Shown here piece after piece: positions 5,924 to 10,948 of a DNA stretch of 10,948 bases. Positions within the stretch are counted from its first letter, which is position 1. Every line of letters starts with the position of its first letter. The translations under genes and the position numbers were made by a program. This stretch comes from JBHELQ01 sp046262995 (lineage in GTDB: Bacteria > Actinomycetota > Thermoleophilia > Solirubrobacterales > Thermoleophilaceae). The notes below the pieces were generated by a model. The model made no database searches. It had not been told where the DNA came from and saw nothing but the letters and a program-made list of their open reading frames with translations. The stretch is taken from the NCBI GenBank assembly GCA_046262995.1, contig JBHELQ010000188.1, positions 1 to 10,948 on the forward strand, in the 5' to 3' direction.

Positions 5924-6982
5924 ATGTCCACCACCGATCTGATCATCAGGCCCGAGGTGGCCGCCTTCGTCCAACGCGGCGAGGAGGAGGGCTGCGCCAA
6001 CCTCTCGGAGTTCGCCGAGCTCGTCCGGGCGCTCGAGCTGGAGGACGACGAGGTCGATGCACTCCAGTCCCAACTCGACGAGCTGAGCATCGACCTGACC
6101 GACGACTGCGGCCGCGACGGCGTGGAGCACACCCAGGTCCAGCCCGCGGCGGTGGCGAGCGCCACGACCGACGCGCTACAGCTGTTCCTCAACGAGCTGC
6201 ACCGCTACCCGCTGCTGAGCGCCGAGGAGGAGGTCGAGCTCGCGAAGCGCATCGAGCAGGGCGACCTCGAAGCCAAGGAGCGGATGATCAACTCCAACCT
6301 CCGCCTGGTGGTGTCGATCGCCAAGAAGTACCAGGGCCAGGAGCTCGCGCTGCTCGACCTGATCCAGGAAGGGATCTTCGGACTGATCCGCGCCGCCGAG
6401 AAGTTCGACTGGCGCCGCGGCTACAAGTTCTCGACCTACGCGACATTCTGGATCCGCCAGGCGATCCAGCGCGGCTTGGCCAACCGGGCGCGCACGATCC
6501 GGATACCCGTGCACATCGGCCAGCGCGAGCGCAAGATCGCCCGGGCCGACCGGGAGCTGCATGCCCGACTCGGCCGGCAGCCGAGCGATGAGGAGATCGC
6601 GCGCGAGGCGGAGCTCTCACTCGAGGAGATCGAGGAGGTCCGAGCCGCGGCGCGCACGGTCACGAGCCTGGACCGCCCCGTCGGCGAGACGGAGGAGACG
6701 GCGCTGGGCGACCTGCTCGAGGGCGACGAGCCGCGTCCCGAGCAGGAGGTGGAGGTGAGCCTCGTGCAGGAGACGCTGCGGCGGACCGTCGACGAGCTGC
6801 CGGAGCCCGAACGCGATGTGATCCGCCTGCGCTACGGGATCGATGACGACGAGCCCAAGCCGCTGCGGGAGACCGGCAGGCGACTCGGCCTGTCCGCCGA
6901 GAGGGTGCGGCAGATCGAGGCGAAGGCGCTGAAGCAGCTCGCCACCCGGCGCGAGCTGGAGGCCCTCCAGGAGGCCGCCTGA
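5924..6982 (+). CDS. Primary-like (group 1/2) sigma-70 factor, RpoD/HrdB-type core
   Basis: The C-terminal 270 residues read like a housekeeping sigma factor. Region 1.2 is at about 83-113 (DALQLFLNELHRYPLLSAEEE). Region 2 spans about 117-195 with NSNLRLVVSIAKKY, LDLIQEGIFGLIRAAEKFD, FSTYATFWIRQAIQRGLANR and the -10 recognition end ARTIRIPVH. Region 3 (about 199-275) includes LGRQPSDEEIA and TSLDRPVG. Region 4 (about 285-340) ends in LGLSAERVRQIEAKALKQL. The N-terminus (1-82) is short and acidic with a Glu/Asp-rich helix at about 36-61, so it lacks the long extension of many actinobacterial primary factors. I therefore favour a group 2 paralogue over the essential sigma. ATG 5924 has no Shine-Dalgarno; TACGCC lies 6 bases upstream, a degenerate form of the -10-like pattern seen elsewhere. 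Its TGA overlaps the next ATG (TGATG), so translation of the two is coupled. Confidence 0.9.
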   Translation: MSTTDLIIRPEVAAFVQRGEEEGCANLSEFAELVRALELEDDEVDALQSQLDELSIDLTDDCGRDGVEHTQVQPAAVASATTDALQLFLNELHRYPLLSAEEEVELAKRIEQGDLEAKERMINSNLRLVVSIAKKYQGQELALLDLIQEGIFGLIRAAEKFDWRRGYKFSTYATFWIRQAIQRGLANRARTIRIPVHIGQRERKIARADRELHARLGRQPSDEEIAREAELSLEEIEEVRAAARTVTSLDRPVGETEETALGDLLEGDEPRPEQEVEVSLVQETLRRTVDELPEPERDVIRLRYGIDDDEPKPLRETGRRLGLSAERVRQIEAKALKQLATRRELEALQEAA

Positions 6983-7395
6983 TGGCGCGCAGGATCCTGG
7001 CGCTGGTCGCCGAGCCGGTCTCGGGCGAGGCGCTGAAGAGCGCGGTCGGCGCCGAGCGCGCGGAGGCGGCCGAGGTGCTCGTGGTGGCGCCCGCGCTGTC
7101 GAGCCGAACACGGTTCATGTTCGCCGATCCGGATCCCGCGATCGACCACGCCTCCCAGGTGCAGGAGGAGACGGTCGAGCGGATGGAGGAAGAGGGCGTC
7201 GACGCCGCCGGCGACACAGGCGAGTCCGACCCTCTGCTGGCGCTCCAGGACGCGCTTGCGACCTTCCAGGCCGACGAGATCGTGCTCTTCACGCACGCGC
7301 GAGGAGAGCGCAACTGGCTCGAGGAGGGGGTCGTCGACGAGGCGAAGTCACGCTTCGACCTGCCGGTGCGCCACCTCGTGGTAGAGCCCGCCTAG
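6982..7395 (+). CDS. Small UspA-like alpha/beta protein, coupled to the sigma gene
   Basis: The 137 residues look like a universal-stress-protein-type Rossmann-like fold, related to stand-alone domains found beside transporters and stress genes in actinobacteria. A first strand (RRILALVAEPV, 3-13) is followed by a helix; a second strand is AEVLVVAPAL (30-39); an acidic helix spans about 57-72 (HASQVQEETVERMEEEG). GDTGESDPLLALQDALATF is at 77-95, then the strand ADEIVLFTHARGERNW (97-112), and a last strand PVRHLVVEP (128-136). The classical Usp ATP-binding signature GxxG-(9)-G(S/T) is not visible, so nucleotide binding is doubtful. The ATG shares its A with the sigma-gene TGA, so the protein is made with the sigma factor and likely belongs to the same stress unit. 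Its precise function is unknown. Confidence 0.72.
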   Translation: MARRILALVAEPVSGEALKSAVGAERAEAAEVLVVAPALSSRTRFMFADPDPAIDHASQVQEETVERMEEEGVDAAGDTGESDPLLALQDALATFQADEIVLFTHARGERNWLEEGVVDEAKSRFDLPVRHLVVEPA

Positions 7396-7415
7396 CCGCG
7401 CGCCTGACCTCGCGC

Positions 7416-7421
7416 TAAGGT
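7416..7421 (+). promoter_or_regulatory. -10-like element for the MpsC/DUF2294 gene (probable leaderless start)
   Basis: TAAGGT is followed by six bases (CGCGCC) and then ATG 7428, again fitting a -10 with the transcription start at the initiation codon. No Shine-Dalgarno lies in the 32 bp between the genes and no good -35 was seen. The support is recurrence of the pattern rather than motif strength. Confidence 0.45.
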
Positions 7422-7427
7422 CGCGCC

Positions 7428-7796
7428 ATGGAGGAGAACGGGGAGGCCCGGGGGGAGCAGCTCGCCGAGATCTCGAACGCGATCGTCGGCATTCTGCGGG
7501 AGTACTACGGGCGCGGGCCCACCAAGGCCAAGACCTACATCTTCGACGACTACGTCATGACGGTGCTGCAGGACATCCTGACGACGGTCGAGCGGACGCT
7601 CGTCGAGCGCGGGCAGGAGGATCTGGTGCGCAAGGTGCGGCTCACCTTTCAGGAGGCGGTCGCGGATCGCTTCACGAATGCCGTTGCGCAGGCCACCGGC
7701 CGGCAGGTGGTCTCCTACCACAGCCAGGTCACCTTCTCGCCCGACATGGGGTTCGAGGTCTTCGTGCTGGAGCCCGGGCCGGACCACGACGCCTGA
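7428..7796 (+). CDS. MpsC-family protein (formerly DUF2294)
   Basis: This small soluble protein of 122 residues matches by eye the MpsC/DUF2294 family, named after the third component of a staphylococcal membrane-potential-generating sodium system but widespread as a stand-alone protein without proven function. Typical features are the N-terminal helix with IVGILREYYGRGPTKAKTY (19-37), FDDYVMTVLQDILTTVERTLVERG (39-62), the Arg-rich helix LVRKVRLTFQEAVADRFTNAVAQATG (66-91), and the closing strands VVSYHSQVTFSPDMGFEVFVLE (94-115). Length is normal. There is no membrane segment, and no MpsA/MpsB-like partner is visible here, so a sodium-transport role should not be assumed. The start at ATG 7428 is supported by the TAAGGT element. 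The gene ends 8 bp from the stop of the convergent amidohydrolase. Confidence 0.8.
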   Translation: MEENGEARGEQLAEISNAIVGILREYYGRGPTKAKTYIFDDYVMTVLQDILTTVERTLVERGQEDLVRKVRLTFQEAVADRFTNAVAQATGRQVVSYHSQVTFSPDMGFEVFVLEPGPDHDA

Positions 7797-7804
7797 CCGA
7801 GCAC

Positions 7805-8968
7805 TCAGGAGCTGCGTGAGCGTTCTGCGACGTCCGCCGGGACGGGTTCCGGAGGCAGCGCGACGTCCGGCGTTCGGGCGAGCCCTGCCGCCACGACGAC
7901 GAAGTGCAGCCCCGGAGCGAAGCGCGCCGGCCTGCCGTCAGAGCCGGGGACGTATTGCTCGCGCTGCTCGAGCAAGGCGATCACCCGACGACATACGGCC
8001 GCCTGGGGTGCGTCGTCCCCGACCTCGCACGCGAGCCGTGCCAGGTCGAGCGTCTCGCTGGGCTCCACGCCGTTGAACATCTGTCCGATCGCGCTGACCA
8101 GGAAGGCGTAGACACGGTCGAGCAGCGGGTCGCGCGACAGCGACCCGGGACCTGGAGCCGGCCCGGCGTCGAGCGGCTCGTCGCCGTCCAGGAGCCGCTG
8201 GAGCTGCTTTCCGCATACGCCCCGGATCTGTTCCGGCGAGAGCCCCGCCTGGAGCGCGTAGCGCAGGCACATCGTGGCGGCGAACGCCGGCGTGCCGTAG
8301 GGAGCGTCGCTCCCGAACAGGATCTGACCCGGAGGCACGAGCGTCAACAGCGCGAGCAGGTCGCTGGCCGACCACCAGGAGGTGTCGAAGAACAGGTTGG
8401 GGTGGTCCGCGGCGCTGCGCCAGATCCAGGCCAGGTCGCAGATCCCGGCGTGCGCGAGGATCACGCGGGCGCCGGGGTAGCTCTCGCACAGCTCGAGGGC
8501 GTCGCGGCCCAAAGCCGGTATTCCGCGCCCCGCGTGGACCAGCACGGGCCGTCTCCGCTCGTCGGCGAGGGCGAACAGCTCGGAAAGCCCGGAATCGTGG
8601 AGGGTGAAGCCCTCCGCGCGGGGGTGAAGCTTGATCCCGGCGGCGCCCGTCTCCAGGCAGCGTTCGGCTTCGGCGGCCGCGTCCTGAGCGGGATCCACCC
8701 GGCAGAAGGCGGTCAGCCGCCCCTCCGAGGCGGCCGCCTCGGCCATCACAAGGTCGTTGGCCGGCGAGTAGCCGCCGGGCTCGTGCATGGCGAAGACGAC
8801 GGCGCGCGCGTCCGCGGCCTCCAGGGCGCTCACCAGCTCGGCCGGCTGGCAGCGGTACCCGTCGGGATCGTTGCGCCCGATGTGCGTGTGGGCGTCGAAC
8901 AGCTCGAGCCCGGGCACCTCCTCCCGCAGCCGCTCGAGCCAGGGGAGGATCGGGCCATCCGAGAACAC
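7805..8968 (-). CDS. Amidohydrolase-2 family metal-dependent hydrolase with C-terminal extension
   Basis: Members of this TIM-barrel family hydrolyse or decarboxylate small organic substrates with a metal bound by conserved His and Asp. The signature residues are present: DAHTHIG at 25-31 (H27, H29), GIKLHPR at 111-117, VLVHAG at 142-147 (H145), ILAHAG at 170-175 (H173), and FGSDAPYG at 218-225 (D221). The barrel seems to end near 262 (CGKQLQRLLDGD). A further 120 residues or so follow: a Pro/Gly-rich linker (266-280), helices at 281-338, and the hydrophobic strand GLHFVVVAAGLA at 353-364. I do not recognise this extension. The GTG start at 8968 follows TAGGCT by six bases, suggesting a leaderless mRNA. 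The gene is divergent from the flavoprotein oxidase and convergent with the MpsC-like gene. Substrate unknown. Confidence 0.85.
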   Translation of the reverse strand: MFSDGPILPWLERLREEVPGLELFDAHTHIGRNDPDGYRCQPAELVSALEAADARAVVFAMHEPGGYSPANDLVMAEAAASEGRLTAFCRVDPAQDAAAEAERCLETGAAGIKLHPRAEGFTLHDSGLSELFALADERRRPVLVHAGRGIPALGRDALELCESYPGARVILAHAGICDLAWIWRSAADHPNLFFDTSWWSASDLLALLTLVPPGQILFGSDAPYGTPAFAATMCLRYALQAGLSPEQIRGVCGKQLQRLLDGDEPLDAGPAPGPGSLSRDPLLDRVYAFLVSAIGQMFNGVEPSETLDLARLACEVGDDAPQAAVCRRVIALLEQREQYVPGSDGRPARFAPGLHFVVVAAGLARTPDVALPPEPVPADVAERSRSS

Positions 8969-8974
8969 CCGCGG

Positions 8975-8980
8975 AGCCTA
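8975..8980 (-). promoter_or_regulatory. -10-like element for the amidohydrolase gene (probable leaderless start)
   Basis: On the minus strand TAGGCT is followed by six bases (CCGCGG) and then GTG 8968. The arrangement is the same as at 4570 and 7416. No convincing -35 lies 16-18 bases upstream. Confidence 0.5.
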
Positions 8981-8988
8981 GCCGTCGC

Positions 8989-9018
8989 TTGCGCGGGCGG
9001 GGGAGTCGTGCTTACAGT
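8989..9018 (+). promoter_or_regulatory. Sigma-70-type promoter for the flavoprotein oxidase gene
   Basis: TTGCGC at 8989-8994 and TACAGT at 9013-9018 are separated by 18 bases, a normal spacing, with a good -10. Transcription would begin near 9025, giving a leader of about 33 nt that contains the ribosome binding site at 9045-9052. This promoter does not overlap the divergent TAGGCT element (8975-8980). Confidence 0.55.
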
Positions 9019-9044
9019 GGAGCTGGACCGCCCGTCCCGCACGA

Positions 9045-9052
9045 TTGGAGAG
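9045..9052 (+). promoter_or_regulatory. Ribosome binding site of the flavoprotein oxidase gene
   Basis: TTGGAGAG, containing GGAG, lies 5 bases before ATG 9058. It decides that start over an in-frame upstream start at 8989, which would precede the promoter -10 and adds 23 residues not resembling the family. Confidence 0.7.
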
Positions 9053-9057
9053 CACCG

Positions 9058-10470
9058 ATGCCCGAGGCCACGATCGACGCTGCGCTGACCGACCTGCGGA
9101 CCAGCTTCGCCGGACGCCTGCTGACACCGGACGAGCCTGGCTACGACGACGCCCGCGCGGTCTTCAACGCGATGATCGACCGGCGCCCCTCGCTGATCGC
9201 CCAATGCACAGGGGCAGCAGACGTGATCGCCGCGGTCGCCCTGGCTCGCGAGCAGGGATTGGAGCTGTCGGTTCGCGGCGGCGGACACTCCGTAGCGGGC
9301 CATGCCGTCTGCGACGGTGGCCTGGTGGTCGACCTGACCCCGATGAAGGGCGTGCGCGTGGACCCCGAGAAGCGCACGGCATGGGTCCAGGCCGGTATGA
9401 CGTGGGGCGAGGTCGATCGCGAGACGCAGGCCTTCGGCCTGGCCGTCACCGGCGGCCGCGTGCCCAGCACCGGCGTCGCCGGGCTGACGCTCGGGGGCGG
9501 CAGCGGCTGGATCGAGCGCAAGTGCGGGTTCACCGTCGACAGCCTGATCTCCGTGGAGCTCGTCACCGCGGACGGCCGCTTGGTGATCGCAAGCGAGGAG
9601 CGGGAGCCGGAGCTGTTCTGGGCTCTGCGCGGCGGTGGCGGGAACTTCGGCATCGTCACCGGCTTCGAGTTCCGGCTCCACGAGGTCGGGCCGGTGGTCT
9701 ACGGGGGAATGCTGCTGTTCGGCATCGAGGCGGCGGTGGACCTGCTGAAGGCCTACCGCGGCTTCATGGAGGATGCCCCGGACGAGATCTGCGGCGCCGC
9801 GGCGGTGCTGTGCGCGCCGCCCGAGGAGTTCGTGCCCGCGGAGGTGCGCGGCAAGCCTGTCTTCGGCGTCATCGCCTGCTACGTCGGTCCCGTCGAGGCG
9901 GGAGAGCGCGCCTTCGCCCCCTTGCGCGAGTGGGATCCCGCGCTCGACCTGCTCGGCCCGATGCCCTACACGGCGGTGCAGCAGCTGATCGCGCCCGGAA
10001 ACCCGCCGGGCATGAACCACTACTGGAAGGCCGGCTTCATCCAGGAGCTGACCGACGAGGCGATCGAGACGTTCGTGGCCCACGCGGCCGATGTCAGCTC
10101 CCCGCTCACGGCGAACATCATGCTCCCCATGGGCGGCGCGCTCGCGCGCGTCCCGGACGAGGCCACTCCGCTGGCCTACCGCGACGCCGGCTGGAACTAC
10201 CACATCCTGTCGCAGTGGCCCGACCCGGCCGACGCCGAGCGGAACGTGGCCTGGACCCGCCGCTTCGATCAGGCGATGGGCGCATACGCGCACGAGGGCG
10301 TGTACGTGAACTTCGTGGCGGAGCCGCCGGAGAACGTGATCGAAGCCTCATTCGGGCCCGAGAAGTACGCGCGGCTGGTGGCGGTCAAGGACCGCTTCGA
10401 CCCGGGCAACGTCTTCCACAACAACACCAACATCGCGCCCAGAGCCGGCCGCGCCGCGCCTGCCTCCTGA
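9058..10470 (+). CDS. FAD-binding oxidoreductase, berberine-bridge-enzyme-like (FAD_binding_4 + BBE)
   Basis: Family members oxidise sugars, alcohols or secondary metabolites using covalently bound FAD and usually oxygen. The 470 residues match the normal length. The N-terminal FAD domain (about 45-220) has RPSLIAQCTGAADVIAAV, the flavinylation motif RGGGHSVAGH at 73-82 with H77 as the likely covalent FAD ligand, VDLTPMKGVRVDP, TGGRVPSTGVAGLTLGGGSGW, and ALRGGGGNFGIVTGFEFRLH. The substrate domain follows, and the C-terminal BBE motif contains YVNF, FGPEKYARL and VKDRFDPGNVFHNNTNI. Bicovalent members have a cysteine in the GTCPTVG region; here the aligned residue is V135, so only single (His) attachment is expected. 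There is no signal peptide with the start at 9058, so the protein is probably cytoplasmic. It has its own promoter and Shine-Dalgarno. The substrate cannot be named; the neighbours do not form an obvious pathway with it. Confidence 0.9.
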   Translation: MPEATIDAALTDLRTSFAGRLLTPDEPGYDDARAVFNAMIDRRPSLIAQCTGAADVIAAVALAREQGLELSVRGGGHSVAGHAVCDGGLVVDLTPMKGVRVDPEKRTAWVQAGMTWGEVDRETQAFGLAVTGGRVPSTGVAGLTLGGGSGWIERKCGFTVDSLISVELVTADGRLVIASEEREPELFWALRGGGGNFGIVTGFEFRLHEVGPVVYGGMLLFGIEAAVDLLKAYRGFMEDAPDEICGAAAVLCAPPEEFVPAEVRGKPVFGVIACYVGPVEAGERAFAPLREWDPALDLLGPMPYTAVQQLIAPGNPPGMNHYWKAGFIQELTDEAIETFVAHAADVSSPLTANIMLPMGGALARVPDEATPLAYRDAGWNYHILSQWPDPADAERNVAWTRRFDQAMGAYAHEGVYVNFVAEPPENVIEASFGPEKYARLVAVKDRFDPGNVFHNNTNIAPRAGRAAPAS

Positions 10471-10473
10471 GGC

Positions 10474-10948
10474 TCAGGGGACGTCGCTCAGGTTCTTGAT
10501 CCCGAGCTTGCGCGTCACGTAGGTGCTGCCTGCCAGGCCTGGGAGGTTGGAGCGGGAGATCATCCAGTTGCCCCCGCTCGGGGTGCCGTCGCCGAGCTCG
10601 CCGCGGCCGTAGCGGTCGAAGCTGTTGTGCAACGGGCCGAGCGGGTAGCCGCGCTGGCCGATCTGGCAGTCGGCGTTGCCCTGGGCGTCGATGGCGGGCT
10701 CGTACTCCATCTTCCAGTAACGCCCGAGCGGGGTGCCGCTGGCGTCGGTCGCGGTGCGCGGGTCCTGGTCGTGCGGGACGTCTACGGGCCGGGCGGAGTT
10801 GACGGACCCGCTGGCGCTGTTCGCCTGGCTGTCATTCCCCGACTTGGCGCCGATGTTCTGCACGAGCCCCTGCTTGTCGGGTGCGATGTGCGACTGGTGC
10901 TCGCCGACGCCCATCCACCAGTAGTTCCAGTAGTTGCAGACGGTCTGG
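10474..10948 (-). CDS. C-terminal part of a probable MCE/MlaD-family protein (N-terminus outside window)
   Basis: The visible frame gives 157 residues with no stop before the window edge, so the true start lies beyond 10948. It begins QTVCNYWNYWWMGVGEH, which resembles the region after the helical part of MCE/MlaD-type proteins of Thermoleophilia. It continues through a polar, Asn/Ser/Asp/Gly-rich tail with ADCQIGQRGYPLGPL at about 91-105 and ending in KLGIKNLSDVP. Two cysteines are visible, one in TVCNYW and one in ADCQIG. MCE proteins are anchored in the cell envelope and carry lipids between membranes or across the wall, usually as several paralogues with a YrbE permease and an ATPase. I assign it from remembered similarity of these short motifs, not from the MCE domain itself, which is out of view. 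The stop is 3 bp from the stop of the convergent flavoprotein gene. Confidence 0.5.
   Translation of the reverse strand, partial: QTVCNYWNYWWMGVGEHQSHIAPDKQGLVQNIGAKSGNDSQANSASGSVNSARPVDVPHDQDPRTATDASGTPLGRYWKMEYEPAIDAQGNADCQIGQRGYPLGPLHNSFDRYGRGELGDGTPSGGNWMISRSNLPGLAGSTYVTRKLGIKNLSDVP

Noticed and set aside
7904..9088. Open frame (394 codons) on the plus strand opposite the amidohydrolase
   Set aside because: The minus strand encodes a complete metal hydrolase with all ligand motifs; this frame overlaps it fully and has no motifs.
8830..10293. Long open frame (487 codons) on the minus strand opposite the flavoprotein oxidase
   Set aside because: The plus strand holds a complete BBE-like enzyme with all family motifs. 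The antisense frame has low-complexity His/Arg/Gly/Ala composition and no recognisable domain.
9045..10499. Open frame (484 codons) on the plus strand in another phase over the flavoprotein oxidase
   Set aside because: It is Arg-rich shadow coding in an alternative frame of a proven gene and extends past both its ends without domain content.

Overview
The window is GC-rich throughout, with dense, mostly gap-free coding. Its gene content fits a high-GC actinobacterium, most likely of the class Thermoleophilia (Solirubrobacterales or a relative). That assignment is inferred from codon and gene style: TANNNT-type -10 elements placed directly before start codons, paired sigma factors, a PolX with a PHP domain, and a C-terminal fragment that looks like a Thermoleophilia MCE/MlaD protein. 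No rRNA, tRNA, CRISPR, IS element or phage gene was seen.

Layout. (1) 1-661, minus: a dolichol-phosphate-mannose-synthase-like GT2 glycosyltransferase, cut at its C-terminus by the window edge. It is divergent from polX (684-2423, plus). (2) 2420-3771, minus: trehalose-6-phosphate phosphatase (otsB) followed by a translationally coupled small four-helix membrane protein of unknown role. (3) 3791-4543, plus: two half-size TauE/SafE-type transporter proteins in the same reading frame, separated only by one TAG codon that is directly followed by ATG. (4) 4583-7395, plus: a stress-regulation cluster with a STAS anti-sigma antagonist, a SigB/SigF-type sigma factor behind a promoter and a foldable leader, a second primary-like sigma-70 factor, and a UspA-like small protein overlapping it. 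(5) 7428-7796, plus: an MpsC/DUF2294 protein. (6) 7805-8968, minus: an amidohydrolase-2 family metal hydrolase with an unassigned C-terminal extension. (7) 9058-10470, plus: a BBE-like covalent flavoprotein oxidase. (8) 10474-10948, minus: the C-terminal end of a probable MCE/MlaD-family protein, running off the window.

How the parts fit. The central cluster looks like a general-stress regulatory locus: a phosphorylatable STAS protein would release a SigB/SigF-type factor from an anti-sigma kinase, but no kinase gene is present here. The promoter before the sigma gene resembles the GTTT/GGGT type used by that same sigma class, so autoregulation is possible. Trehalose phosphatase and the Usp-like protein suit a stress theme.

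The most interesting signals are not new protein families. They are (a) the TauE/SafE transporter divided by a single in-frame TAG-ATG junction; (b) two divergent gene pairs that seem to share one overlapping, symmetric -10 element, with start codons only 7-9 bases away on each side; (c) several other genes with the same TANNNT plus 6-7 bases plus start-codon arrangement, pointing to leaderless transcription; and (d) the sigma-gene leader, which can form competing hairpins. Convergent gene ends are 3-8 bp apart or overlapping, leaving no room for classical intergenic terminators.
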